Of a stretch of 55,650 nucleotides of DNA, positions 1 through 11,005 are shown piece by piece. The notes below the pieces were generated by a model. That model searched no databases and was not told where the DNA came from. It was given only the letters and a program-made list of their open reading frames with translations. The translations under genes and the position numbers were made by a program. The stretch is from Mesostigma viride (Eukaryota > Streptophyta > Mesostigmatophyceae > Mesostigmatales > Mesostigmataceae), in assembly GCA_009746045.1 (NCBI GenBank), contig RPFO01000412.1, positions 200,001 through 255,650 on the forward strand, written 5' to 3'. Numbering within the stretch: the first letter of the stretch is position 1; the number at the start of each line of letters is the position of its first letter.

Positions 1-720
1 TTAGTATGGAGGGACGTTGTTTCATTTTGAATGATGATACATCAGAGATCTACAAATGGAATAGACCGCATGATATCACTAACTATTGAACTGCATGAGC
101 ACTTGAAGAACCAATTTGCACCGCTACATGCGACGTCTGAGGAACGAAAGCTTGTCCGCTATGTTCTCAAAGATGAGCAGCAGCGGGGGCAGTCCTGCCT
201 TACCCTGCTAGCGGGGAAGGCGGAGGGCCTCCAGCTTGAGCCTACCAATGAGGTCCATGCATGCGGGCAAGGATTTCGTGCGCAAACGCCTGTACATGCA
301 AGCTTCTCGGAGTTCTCACCTTCCACCAGGAAGGTCGAAGTGCTTGACGGTTCGACGTACGTTAAGCTAGGCTGCGCTTGTTGAGCTCGGCCTCCTCGCG
401 GAGGTCGAGCGTCTGTTGCAGCTTGAGCTGTGCTGCGATGGCGGAGGTGGTGCCCGGTGGTGTGGTTCTGCAGCATGGCGGCCCAGGGAGGAGCATCGCC
501 TGCCGGGCCAGCGCGGGGGCTGCCTTGGCGGCAATGTCCTTCACCCCCTGGGCGGTGAGGCCTGCGGTGTTTTGCAGGCACTCGATATGGCGATGGCGTT
601 GTCCTGGAGGCGCGCTTGTCGATGTCACGGAGCTGGGCGGTGATGGCGTCGGTGGTGGCGGCACCTAGTGGCGGTGGTGGCGGTGGAGGTGGAGGCGAGG
701 AGGGTGGAGGTGGCGGTGGA
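1..720 (-). pseudogene. Decayed coiled-coil ORF remnant (possible retroelement ORF1/gag)
   Basis: The clearest open stretch runs on the minus strand from 664 to 362. It is Ala/Gln/Leu-rich and ends in a charged helical stretch (AAQLKLQQTLDLREEAEL), the kind of composition seen in coiled-coil structural proteins of LINEs. A similar helical phrase (AIATKLQELEDLCQA) occurs in the minus-strand remnant near 31.3 kb, so the two may be distant relatives. No zinc knuckle, RT or nuclease motif is visible. The right edge is a Gly/Pro-coding GGTGGCGG run followed by an ATTA repeat. Assignment to a retroelement is inference; it could also be chance open frames in GC-rich DNA. Confidence 0.25.
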
Positions 721-721
721 G

Positions 722-742
722 ATTAATTAATTAATTAATTAA
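722..742. repeat. (ATTA)n simple repeat
   Basis: Five tandem ATTA units. Similar TTAAT/ATTA tracts border blocks of retroelement DNA at 1274-1304, 7491-7515 and 26085-26102. This fits simple-sequence LINE tails or a preferred insertion site. Confidence 0.85.
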
Positions 743-1273
743 AATCATAGTTCCGTGGGGAGCATATGTAACACATATGAAGCCCTGAGAAAGGGGCATC
801 TATGGGTTTGTAATACAATCAGGGCGACAACCTGCAGGTGTAGGATGTACAACTATCACCTGCTCTGGGTGCACAAGGTGCACCTGCACCGCCATGATGG
901 TTCATGCCTCCTAAACAATCATGCCTCCTAAACAAGCAGCGGTGGAGATGGTGGGGAGGCTGCTCGGCAGCCAGCGTGCGGCCCACTGCTGCCACATGTC
1001 TGCAGCAAGGGGTGTCACGTGCTGCGTGATGGCCTCATGAAGGAGGGAGCTGGAGGTGGCTAGCTTCGGTCAAGGGGGAGGAGGGCCAGAGGTCGTCGGC
1101 AGAGCTGCGATGGAGAAGAGTGCGGCGAGCTGAAGGCGAGGACGAGACCAGCCGGGCAGGTGGTCAGGTCCGCGCCTTCACGGCCGGTGGGAAAACCGGC
1201 CGTCAACTCCATTGCCGAGGCGTGACTTGGCTGCAAGCTGCTGGCACAGGGCAAGGAGTGAGGCGTGCGACCC
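743..1273. other. GC-rich block between two TTAAT tracts, no recognised gene
   Basis: A 530-bp segment that becomes GC-rich from about 930 and has short open frames on both strands (for example 1275-1060 on the minus strand). I see no domain motif in them. Being bracketed by ATTA-type tracts, it could be a fragment of a retroelement. Confidence 0.3.
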
Positions 1274-1304
1274 ATTAATTAATAATTAATTAATTATAAT
1301 TAAT
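1274..1304. repeat. ATTA/TTAAT simple repeat
   Basis: Imperfect ATTAATTAAT tract closing the GC-rich block to its left. It has the same composition as the tract at 722-742. Confidence 0.8.
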
Positions 1305-1331
1305 CCTTTCCCCTATTGTCTAATCACCAAG

Positions 1332-1357
1332 AAAATGTCCTCATATGAGGACATTTT
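1332..1357. repeat. 26-bp perfect palindrome
   Basis: A 13-bp arm (AAAATGTCCTCAT) is followed directly by its exact reverse complement. The core recurs at 6710-6729 with one altered centre position. It could form a hairpin or be a dyad binding site; function unknown. Confidence 0.8.
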
Positions 1358-2456
1358 TAAGCATGGATACCATTTGTAATAACTCACATATTTCAACATA
1401 TCCATGGGTACGGCATGGAACCATGTTCATTTATGATATGTTCAAGAGTAGCAATGCTTAACATCCATGAAATATGCTCATTGTATAATGGTTTACGATT
1501 TATGAATGCAGGGGGGTCGCTACGCGAGTGACCAACAAGCACTCAAGTCAACAATATGCCCAGAAAGAAGGCAGGGCCAGGTCATGGCTGGTCCTGAAAA
1601 TGCACCCAAGGTGCCCACAACATGTCTACGTTACACCCTCGCTATCCTAGACCCTGCAGCCTGCCGGGGGGGGGCACAAAATGTAACTGGCAGCCAGGGA
1701 CCATAGTGCAGGCCAAATAGCAGGTGTAAAGCTAGCTCAAAGCTAGCCCAGTCCAAAGAATGAAATAAGAAGCAAATACTTGCCAAGGTTAGGTCCATGA
1801 TCGTTATTGGAGGCTTGGCTGCCACCACGGTGCTCGACAATAATGCTGAAGCCTTCAATTATATATGAAGCAGATACTGCAAAGAGGCACAAATAGCAAT
1901 ACAAGCACAATGTAAGCATGACAAGCTCAAGTTTCCAAGCCAGTCTAGCTCACTTGGACATGAGGTTAAGCGTTAGAAACATATGGGCAACATCCCAGCA
2001 AGCCTTGAAAAAGTTTTCAGCAACAAGGCAGTATATGTGTTAAATCAAACTACCACATTGCAACTAAGCACAGTGACTTCTACTTGCTGCTGTTTTGACG
2101 ACGCAAGGCCGTTTACCTTTTCAGTGACACCACCACAACACCTTGAAATGGCCTTTTTTTTACATAAATTCTGGCCCATGGCAAGTTTATGGTTGGATTG
2201 ACCTAGGATTGGATCCCACGACTCCCCGGGATGTGTCTGGCTAGTGGTGGAGTAGTTGAGTCAAAATGTTAAGTTTACGTGGTATTCCCTGCTTAAGTTA
2301 ACTCCAGATCCAAGGCCAAAACTGGCCACCTAAACCACTTGCACTTGCATAGCAACAATAATTGATATCAGATTATGCTGTAACTTTGCAAGGGTGACGA
2401 ATACGAGTTGTTCTGACCTTGTACAAAGTTCTAGGGCATTCGGAGCCCTATTTAGT

Positions 2457-2490
2457 GACAAATGCTAGCAAAATAGTGCTAGCATTTGTC
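2457..2490. repeat. Hairpin with 14-bp perfect arms
   Basis: GACAAATGCTAGCA and its exact complement are separated by six bases. It lies just after GGAGCCC. A second hairpin in the same sequence context lies 160 bp downstream. Confidence 0.8.
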
Positions 2491-2616
2491 GTAAATGGCA
2501 AATTTTAATTAATATTAAATCCAAATAATGTCAGAATGACACCCAAACCTATTGTCATCATGCCAACACCTGACACAGGGTCCCCACAATTCATGTGCAA
2601 AAATTCAGATCATACG

Positions 2617-2663
2617 GAGCCCAAAATGGTGACATTTGCCTGCATTTGTCACCATTTTGGCTC
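2617..2663. repeat. Hairpin with 17-bp arms, one bulge
   Basis: The arm GAGCCCAAAATGGTGACA pairs with TGTCACCATTTTGGCTC around a 12-base loop, with one bulged base. It is preceded by CGGAGCCC as in the first hairpin and followed by a T run. Together the two look like diverged copies of one repeat unit. Confidence 0.75.
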
Positions 2664-3164
2664 TTTTTTATCACAATTTTAACAACACTAACCACCAAGA
2701 CACTCCCCAAGCTAGGGCACATCATGTTAATTCTTTGCAGGCAACTCAAGAATGACTAGTACAAACAGCGTGCAAAACCTTGGGGCATGTGAATGCCTGA
2801 GTGGTGACCATAGCTAGCAGAATGTATAATGTAAGGTAGACATTGCCAGTATGCCACATTGCTGTGATGCGCAGTGCACGTCCATATATACCCCATAACA
2901 CCATACCTTTAAACTACTTGGCACATTGCAAAATGGGAAGGAAAGGTGGACAATACATGCCACGTCACTAGAACACAGCCATTTGGTTGCTACCAACACG
3001 CACCATGCGTGATATATACGTGTAATACATGTCAAGAACATGCCGAGCGAACATCAAGGTGAAGTGACACCCAGCCGCTGGCACATGTCACCTGGCATCC
3101 ACGTATGCTCACGTGATATGGTATTGGCATATCCCATGTCTCCATCTCTTGTGCTTTGTGGGCA

Positions 3165-4390
3165 CCGAGCCACCCATGCAGTAACCCACCCATGCAGCCA
3201 CCTGGTCACCCACCCAATGAACTGCTTACACTCTTGCGCGCCCGTGCACCCAGCCACCCACACGTCCACCCACCTAGTGACCAAAGCCAGCCAGCCAGCC
3301 GTGCACGTGCTAACCCACCTTATTATATAACCACGCATGCACCTAGGCACCCAACCAGCTTAACCAACCCACTTGGACATTCACCCACCCAGCAAGGCAC
3401 CTGCGCTTGCAACCCACACACCTATAATAGGTAATAAGGAAGCACTCACCCATCCAATGAGCCAACCACCCAACCACCCAACCACCTAAACACCCAGCCA
3501 GCATGCCCCATATGCACCATCCGGCCACCCACCCTTGACCCACCCACCCACCCACCCACTCAACCACTCAGTGCCCCCCCACCCTTATACCCACTGACCC
3601 ACCCACACATGCACTTTCTCAGCCAGCCACCCCCCACCTCACCCCCAACCTGCACAGCCCTTCACCAGCGATATCAGGTGAGTCGGTCCCAACCATAAAC
3701 CCACCCACGCATCCATATCTGTGCGCCCACCCGCCCATCTACCCGTCCCTTCGCCCACCGACCCACACCTAGTCATCTACACATCCACCAGCCACCAACC
3801 ACCAATGGCCCATCCACCAACCCACCCACCCACACGCATCCCTAACCACCCAACCACTAACCCACCATCCTCAAACCCATGCAATTGTTTCACTCACACA
3901 TCTAACTACCCACCCACTTAGGAGTCTCCAAAGCCTATCATCACGCAGACACCTGGCCATCTGCCTACAACCGATCACCCTAACACTCGTCTACCCATCA
4001 TGACCAGCCACCCATCCACCCACCCTCTCCACCTGCCTGTGCTCCCAGCTACTCGGCCAGCCATTTACCAAGGCATCCACCTTTCAGCCAGCCACCTGCC
4101 ATTGAACCCACCCATGTCTAGGAATCCCTTGAAGCATCTACAGCCTAAGCCTCCCACCCAAGACTTCCAGGGCAACTGAACAACCAACCAACCAATCAAC
4201 CAGCTACACAACTACCTAACCACCTAACCACTCAACAACCCGATCACCAAACCACCTAACCACCCAACACCCAAACCAGCCAGGCATGTGCCCGCCCATT
4301 TGCCCTCGCACGCCCGCACCATCAGGTCCCTCCATACACGCCCCGTTCACCTAGCCAGCCACACACCTAGCCAGCCACCTGCCCAACTCA
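3165..4390. repeat. Degenerate CCCA/CCAN tetranucleotide tract
   Basis: About 1.2 kb of CACCCACC, CAACCACC and CAGCCAGC phrases with a rough 4-bp period, decayed to different degrees. The long open frames here on both strands (Trp/Gly-rich on minus, Pro/His/Thr-rich on plus) are products of the repeat and not genes. It looks like an old, mutated microsatellite. Confidence 0.75.
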
Positions 4391-6700
4391 CGCATGAAGT
4401 CAACGTTAGCCATGCATGGCCTCACGTTGCATCACTTGCATTGCATGGGTAGTTTGCATGAGGCAGCTTCCATCTCGTTGTCAGCAACTGAAAAGGCTCT
4501 TTCTTTACTTTAATGAATGAGCAACAACGTTGGAAACGTTATCCTATCCCTCTTTAAAACAGTCTTTAAATCAGAAAGACGAGGGCAAATATCTGGACAA
4601 GGTGGCAATAACCACTGCAAAATGCACTTGAGAACGTCTTATTAATCCAGCTCTCTACCCTTTGAGAAGCTGCCTTGCGTTAGCAGCGATCCTGGGCCCT
4701 CTAGCTCGCTCACCTCGCTTAATCTGCGCTTCTTTATGGCTGCCGGGAGATGCGAAGCTTGAACCCAGCGTGTCGTGGCGAGGTCCTCTGCCCGGCCCAT
4801 CACACCTCGAAACCGCATGCCGACTAATTAAAAACGATGCCCCCCTTTGCCTTTTGTATCGGGCGTCAAAAGAACGATAAACTCGCTTGGAAAACACTGT
4901 CGCAAAGAGCTTTCTACAGGCATTATAAGCAATTTTCGCAGTTTTTACCGCACTTATTGCACAGCCGGGAGACCATTAGGACCTTTGCGCGGAATCTCGT
5001 GCACGCCATATGTCCTGCTGGCTTATTGCCGCAGGCTGGCAGTATAGGAAGGTCGGGCATAGCCTAAAGAGGTAATTATCTGACGATAAAGATATGCATT
5101 GCATGACGCAAGAAACAGACGGATTTCGCACCCCCCAGTTTATTCACGCAAATGCCGGAAAATTAAAAGCGAAACTCAAAAAACGAAAACACTAACCTCT
5201 TCGGGAATATTATAACGAACAAGCTGAGCTATCGTGCCGGGTTTTTCGTTTCCTCCCGTATCCAGGACCGTGAGACACGTACCACCGAGAAATCTGGATT
5301 TCGCGAAAAAAATTGTGCGCTGCAAAAAAAATATTTGTCCCGCTCAATGCCCTCGTCGCAATCACAGCGCATATCATTCCAAACTTATTCCATGGATTAA
5401 TCGTGATGTAAGCTTCGTTTTGACACCTCAGGCGGCTGAAATGACGCAGGTTTCAGAACGCTAGCTGATGCTCGACCGCCATGGGTGTTTTCGTCGTTTT
5501 CGTCTCTCGCGGCGCGGGAAAAATCTAGATCTCGGACGAAATCCGGACAATAATTTATGTCAAAATTTGGCGGGTTCGCGGTGTTGTGACGGGAAAAGAA
5601 AGCATTACCCAGCAAACTTCCTTTAAGTTCCCCGGACATAGGCGTAATCACAACCACGACGTTGGGCATTGAAAAGAACCGGAATCATTAAGTCTGCGGG
5701 AGTTATAATTGGTGAGCTATGCTCATTTTATCTATGACTAACCTGCTGAGCGGAGAATGCAACGCCGTATAGCACCAAAGGAAAAAATAATTTTAGAAAA
5801 AATATTTTTTGTGCTGGCACCCGTACCCCAGCCACCCAGGTAGGGGTTGGCTGGAGAAGTGGTTGCTATAAAGGGTGGGCTTCCATTCTAGGGAAGCAGG
5901 TTGTTTCTTTTGCCTACTCTTGACACGCTTGTTTAGAACGATGCGGTTGCGGATGACATCCGGAACCTTGTTCTTGACGTGCGCCCAGGCCGCCAGCTGC
6001 GCGGGACAGCTCAAGAAATATATATTAAAGGACGGTGACGCCCGGGAAGCACCCAGCCTTGCGGCAAAAGTAAAATATGGCTCGCGCTCGCCGTGGTTTT
6101 CGCCAGGCGTGACTGCGATATCACGACGAAAAAATGGAGACTCTTTGCCCCATCTAACTGCCCAGGTCCCTCTGTTGCCCGGGTCGCCCATTAACCCAGA
6201 AGCGTACCATAACCCATACTCGCGATATCCGCAGCTACTGGGCGGGAAAAGAAACTGTAAAACCGAACTGCATACTGACCTATCATGCCATCTACGTAGC
6301 TTCCAGATTTTCTTCAACGATGCCAAAATCCGTTCATGAACAATATTTTCGACATATACAAAGCAACTGCACGTCAAAAGCAGCATCTTCGAAATGACTA
6401 GATGATGATCTAAAGTTCTGTCTTCATTCGGGGCAAAATAATGGCCTATAACGCTCAGGCAAGCCTCAGAACTGGAACGACCCCATAGCCGTCACTCGAC
6501 AAAATACTCGATTACATTGCAACGTTCTTGCTGTAGTAGGTACTTTTCCTCGCCTCATATTTTCCAGGTACGGTCGGCCCCTGTCGACCCCGGGGGCTTG
6601 GCGCGCTCAGTACCTATCCCAGTTTCGCGCCAAAACCCACCAGGGATCCTCAGGACCAACTTTGGCGCCAAAACCGCCCCCCTGACCCCCCCCGTCTCAA
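4391..6700. other. Unassigned region without recognised genes
   Basis: The base composition changes here to CG-containing, moderately AT-rich DNA with A/T runs. The longest open frames (6386-5793 minus, 5875-6339 plus) overlap each other on opposite strands and show no motif, so I do not call either. No transposon ends or RNA genes were recognised. Confidence 0.45.
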
Positions 6701-6709
6701 ACGAGGACT

Positions 6710-6729
6710 ATGTCCTCAAATGAGGACAT
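6710..6729. repeat. Near-palindrome ATGTCCTCAAATGAGGACAT
   Basis: Nine-base arms around an AA centre. It shares its core with the perfect palindrome at 1332-1357. An overlapping smaller dyad (GAGGAC-TAT-GTCCTC, 6703-6717) precedes it. It lies 16 bp upstream of a TATA-like box. Confidence 0.7.
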
Positions 6730-6744
6730 TTGGTTTTTGGACTC

Positions 6745-6752
6745 TATATAAA
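6745..6752 (+). promoter_or_regulatory. TATA-like box TATATAAA
   Basis: TATATAAA stands close downstream of the dyad at 6703-6729. An open frame without motifs runs from about 6816 to 7196 beyond it, containing Ala/Ser-rich stretches encoded by GCGAGCGAA repeats. The arrangement resembles a core promoter, but there is no evidence of transcription and the frame may be chance. Confidence 0.25.
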
Positions 6753-6888
6753 GCGAGCTTCGTGACCGTTGGTTGCATAATTAGGGGAGTATCCTCGATA
6801 ATTAGGTAGAAAATCGTGGTACAAAAATCAGCCATTAGGAAGTACTCCGGAGGTCGACGGAAGATCGAAGATATCACAGATACAGTAC

Positions 6889-6983
6889 GCGCGAAGCCAG
6901 CGAGCGAAGCGAGCTGCGGCTGCTGCGCTGAAAGCGCACAGCGAGCGCAGCGAGCCGCGAGCGAAGCGAGCGAGCGGAGTGAG
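6889..6983. repeat. GCGAGC/GCGAAG dyad-rich cluster
   Basis: GCGAGCGAAGCGAGC-type phrases repeat here, interleaved with AGCGCACAGCGAGCGCAGC. The phrases are partly self-complementary. The cluster is of a type often seen as dispersed repeats in GC-rich protist genomes; function unknown. Confidence 0.5.
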
Positions 6984-7035
6984 CACCGTACAACTAGTCC
7001 TCTCCGGAGCACCGTACTACTATTCCTCTCCGGAG
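6982..7035. repeat. Two tandem units of about 27 bp
   Basis: GAGCACCGTAC followed by ACTA and CCTCTCCG occurs twice in succession with three differences. It is a short direct duplication next to the GCGAGC cluster. Confidence 0.65.
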
Positions 7036-7490
7036 CGCAGCCAAGGAGACCGTTATACTTAGAGAACGATACGGAAGCGACTTTCAGCGCCGGTGCAGTC
7101 GCGCAAAGGGACGGGATGAATTTCAGCACTCAGCAGTCGGCCCGCCTAATATATTTTTTTTTCCCGGGTAAATGGGTACTTTTTATTAACCAATAAGAAT
7201 ATCGTTAGGTTAAGAGGTACCCCGCCTAATATATTTCAAAGAGACAACATATTTATTTGTTGCGTGCTTCGTTAAGCGTTGCGGCCTGGCATGATAGTGG
7301 ACGTACTAGAATTTTGCGAATATGGCCGTGTGAATATGGCTGACTTCAACTTTCGAGCAGTTGAGCCCCTGAGCCAACGCCCCTGGCGTACTACCAATAC
7401 AGGGAAGTACTAGCCATGTGTTATTCCCAGAACAGTACAAACGGGTCCAAGTCTGTGATGGTAGTAGGGGCTTGGCCCCTACCGGGTCTA
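7036..7490. other. Unassigned spacer
   Basis: No gene recognised. The phrase CCCGCCTAATATATTT occurs twice (near 7141 and 7220), a short direct repeat about 80 bp apart. Confidence 0.45.
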
Positions 7491-7518
7491 CTTGTTAATT
7501 AATTAATTAATTAATAGA

Positions 7519-7537
7519 CACGTGACTGCGTCACGTG
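7519..7537. promoter_or_regulatory. Inverted CACGTGAC pair at the LINE A 5' end
   Basis: CACGTGAC-TGC-GTCACGTG is a perfect inverted repeat carrying two CACGTG boxes at the very start of the element, where internal LINE promoters lie. In the second copy (26105-26130) the dyad is split by an extra ATTGCATG-like insertion. Promoter function is inference. Confidence 0.4.
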
Positions 7538-7749
7538 AGCATAAGTCCTCAGTGGGAGGGGAACATGGGATGGAATGGATGATCTGTAAGCTAAGGTCCT
7601 AGTTACAGGTTTGTGGGCACCGCGGCCCGAATTCCTATGAATGCCATAAGCGGTCACACGCGGAGCCCCCACCGCAGACTTGGGGGTGGTCTCCTTCATC
7701 ACTCCTTGCCATCTATCCTTGCGTACCATCTGCCGCCAAAATAAATGCG

Positions 7750-10700
7750 ATGAAAAGCACTATTTCCTCCGCTTCCCTTCCCCCCTCCGTTCCACCCCCA
7801 CCTCCACTCCCCGCCGCATCCACCCCCATCATCCATCGCCGTTCTCCCCTGGTGGGCCAGCAGGCATCATTGGCCCTTGCCACTTTCAACACACGCACAT
7901 TGCTAGCAGATGACGACCATAGCTGCCGGGTTGAGGAGCTTGTCGCATTTTGCATTGCACATCGTGTATCTATTCTAGGCGTGCATGAGCACCGTCGCCA
8001 GGTGCCATTTGGCACGGTGAGCACTAACCGCCTTGCAGGCGGTTGGCGTTTCTACTTCGCTGGAAGTGCGACGCCAGGCCAAGGTGGTGTTGGTCTTTTG
8101 TGTTCGCCGTTGGCAGTTGCTAGCCTCAGTATACGCTTAATTAAGTTTCTAACACCACGCCTTATGGTAGCACATTTCACCTCCGTCGAGGGGCGGTCTA
8201 AGCACCACCTCACGGTGGCGGGGTGGACTATGCACCCCATAGTGGTCTACCTGAGTCGGAGCGCCAGGAGTTCTTCGAGTCTTTGCATAGCCTTGAGGGG
8301 GTCACTCCGGCCCGCCACTTTTTGGTTATGCTGCTCGACGCCAATGCCACGCTCCCCGTGGGCACTGCTGGCAGTCGCTTTGCGCCTGCTGACACGGAAG
8401 CTAACAACAACACTCCCCTGTTTTCTGCCTTTTTGAGGGATAGTAGCGGGATGGTTGCTGTCAACTGCCACTTCCAACGTCCCTCACAGGACTTGGTCAC
8501 TTTTCGTGGCCCTAACGGCCGTCAGGCCTGTTTGGACTACGTAGTGGTACGGCAGCCCAGGTGCACCTCGGTTCTGGACGCCCGAGTGTTTGACACGCCC
8601 ACGGTGTGCTCTGACCACCGGTTCAATGGTGCGGGCGACCCTTCGGCTCCGGTTCCACGTACCTGGGCGCCGCGCCCCAGTGGTCCGCCCTGACTGGTCT
8701 GCTCTACGCCCGGTCAGGGGAGATCCTGAGGACTGGACGGACGCCGAGCACGAGCGGAACCGGTGCAGACTGGAGTACCTGTCGGCCCTGGACGCCCGGG
8801 CGGACGTCGACGAGCTGGACAAGGGTGCCCCCAACGCCGCCATTTTTGCGGGCTTTGCGGCCCGTGCCCCGTTGCTGGCGGCCCGGCACCTGCCGGCCAT
8901 GCCCCGCCGCCGCCCCGGCCCGCTCTACCGCCAGGACCCCAAGGTCTTGGCCGCCCGGCACCGCCTCAAGCGTAACCGGGACCCGCTGCAGAAACCATGC
9001 AGTGCTCAAGGCCGCCCTCGTGGAGGCCTACGAGCACGCTCAGGACGCGGAGGCGGCCCAGTGCATCGCGGATGCCAAGGCCTGCCAGGCTCGCAACCAA
9101 GGCAAGGACATGTGGTACCACCTCGACCGGCTCGGCGGCCGGCGGCAGCGCACCCCGGTGGAGCACACGGGGGACGGCACGGCGCCGGTCAGCCTTGACC
9201 GCTGGTTCGCCCACAATGTCTCCTTGACCGGTGGGGCTCGCGCCCCCCCCCTGCCGCTGCACCCCGAGACGGCCGCCCGCCTCGGGGTTGCCGGACCCCC
9301 GCCGCCGCCAGCGCCCCCCTCCTCGGCCGCGGACTACCAGGTCCCCGCCTTGCAGGAGGGCTGCCTTGCCACTGACGACGTCGTCCACCCCTTCACTTCG
9401 AAGGAATTGGACGGCGCCCTTGCTCGCCTGTGGTACGATGCGGCGGTCGGTGCCGACCACCTTTCTGCTGAGCTGCTGAAGACCCCTGATCCGGCGGTTA
9501 GGGATCTTCTGCTGGCGTTCTGCAACCGTGTCCTGCTTTCTGACGAGCCTCCGCCTGCTGAGTGGCAGACAGCCATCCGCGTCATGCTGTACAAGAAGGG
9601 CTCTGCTCCTGACCCCGGTAACTACAGGGGTGTCTGCCTCCAGAGCGCCGCGCTGAAGGTCTTCATGCGCATGATGCTGCACAGGCTCCGCGCCGCGCTG
9701 GACCCACACCTGGGTGAGTCTCAGATGGGTTTCCGTCGTGGTCGTAACACTAGCTGTCATGGCTGTGTTTGTCGCGCGCCGGTTGATGGAGGAGGTGCAT
9801 CGCCTTCCCCCTGACAGTTTGCCGCTGGTCTTCATTTTTGTTGACTATATCAAGGCCTTTGACACGGTCCTCTGGGAGGCTCTGTGGGCCATCCTAGCTC
9901 TGGATCGAGTGCCACCTGCGTTTATTGCTGCCATTCGCCGACTGTATGAGGGCTCACAGGCAGTAGTGCGGACTGCGGAAGGCACCACCCCACCATTCCC
10001 CCTTCACCACGGGGTGTGGCAAGGTTGTGTCCTGTCCCCATACCTGTTCATTATTGTCGTGGATCACGTCATGCGCCAAGCACGTGCGCGCTTAATTACT
10101 GCTCTTAAGGGGTTCGAGCCAGGCTCGGACATCCTTAATGAGAAAGAGCATGGCGGCCGGGTTAGACCTGGCTACCGCCTGGCCGACCTGATTTATGCGG
10201 ATGACACCACCCTCATCGCGCGCCCTGAGCACATTCAGACCTGGCTGGACTGTCGATCTGGGCCTGGAGGCGAGGGCGGTGGGGTTGGAGATTAGTGTCA
10301 AAACTGAGGCGATGGTGATTGGGGCCTCCAGTACACCGCCGCTGCCGCGCGCCTGCTCGATGGGACGACGGTCCCGTTCCGCGATCGCTTCAAGCTGTTA
10401 GGGAGCTGGCTCCCTGACACCGCCGACGATGTGGACACCCGCATCGGCCTGGCCTGGGCTCGGCTTCGTTCGCTCAACACGTACCTGCTGGCGCTCCAAG
10501 GGCCTGGGCGACCACCGCAAGCTAGCGCATGCTCTTCAAGGTCCTCGTCCTCACGGTGCTCACGTATGGCGCCGAGGCGTGGACAATCACTGTCACCCAC
10601 ACTGGCAGCTCGGCTAGACGGCACAGTTTACAGGATGCTCCGACAGGTCCTGAACGTAGGGTTTTCCAAGCGCCCGTCATCAGTGTCTTTGTATCAGGGC

Positions 10701-11005
10701 ATGCCTCGTATTTCGGACGAGATTAGACAGCGTAGGATAGCATTTGTAGGACACCTTGCTCGCACTAGCCATGCAGGTCGACACCGCCCTTGGTCTGCAT
10801 GGCAGGCCCCCAGCGGCTTGGCCAGCCATGCAGGGCAGCACATTCTGACCTGGCCTGGCCCCAAGGACATTCCCAAAAGGGTAGGGAAACATGTCACGAA
10901 CTTCGTATGAGATGTTGCTGGATGACCTACTGGTCCCAGCCCAGTTTGAATACCGCATCCACTCTCTCCCTTCTTTGGACTGCCGTGCAGAACAAGACGC
11001 GGTGG
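7750..11005 (+). pseudogene. LINE A ORF: APE endonuclease and reverse transcriptase (frameshifted)
   Basis: The product would nick target DNA and reverse-transcribe the element RNA. Starting at the ATG at 7750, a Pro-rich leader leads into the endonuclease: ATFNTRTL near 7880, LGVHEHR near 7975, LLDANA near 8335, and the C-terminal LDYVVV...SDHR signature near 8530-8620. The RT follows: NYRGVCLQSAALK near 9620, MGFRRGRNT near 9726, FVDYIKAFDTVLWEAL near 9837, GVWQGCVLSPYLF near 10013 and the catalytic YADD near 10196. The tail contains RRIAFVGHLART near 10730. The frame shifts several times (near 8222, 8600, 8990, 9745, 10290), so this copy is inactive as written. The layout is typical of APE LINEs with one enzymatic ORF; clade uncertain. 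Confidence 0.85.

Larger units (their letters stand above)
1358..3160. other. Intergenic stretch without recognised genes
   Basis: About 1.8 kb of mixed-GC DNA. Open frames are short (under about 100 codons), occur on both strands and show no motif. Apart from two hairpins (separate entries) I see nothing that supports a gene, RNA gene or transposon end. Confidence 0.5.
7516..11005 (+). mobile_element. LINE A, APE-type non-LTR retrotransposon, 5' part
   Basis: The element starts after a TTAAT tract with a GC-rich 5' region of about 230 bp that is repeated at 26103-26340. A long ORF region follows with an APE-type endonuclease and an RT. The ORF is cut at 11005 by the Gypsy element G1, whose 5-bp target duplication GGTGG stands at 11001-11005 and 25845-25849. 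The missing C-terminus and 3' UTR resume at 25850. Related fragments are LINE B (26.3-27.8 kb, minus) and LINE C (29.7-30.4 kb, plus), which shows a dispersed family. Confidence 0.85.

Noticed and set aside
3040-3921. Trp/Gly-rich and Pro/His-rich ORFs
   Set aside because: Products of the degenerate CCCA repeat.
5793-6386. 197-codon minus ORF and overlapping 154-codon plus ORF
   Set aside because: They overlap on opposite strands, have no recognisable motif and no homologue elsewhere in the window.
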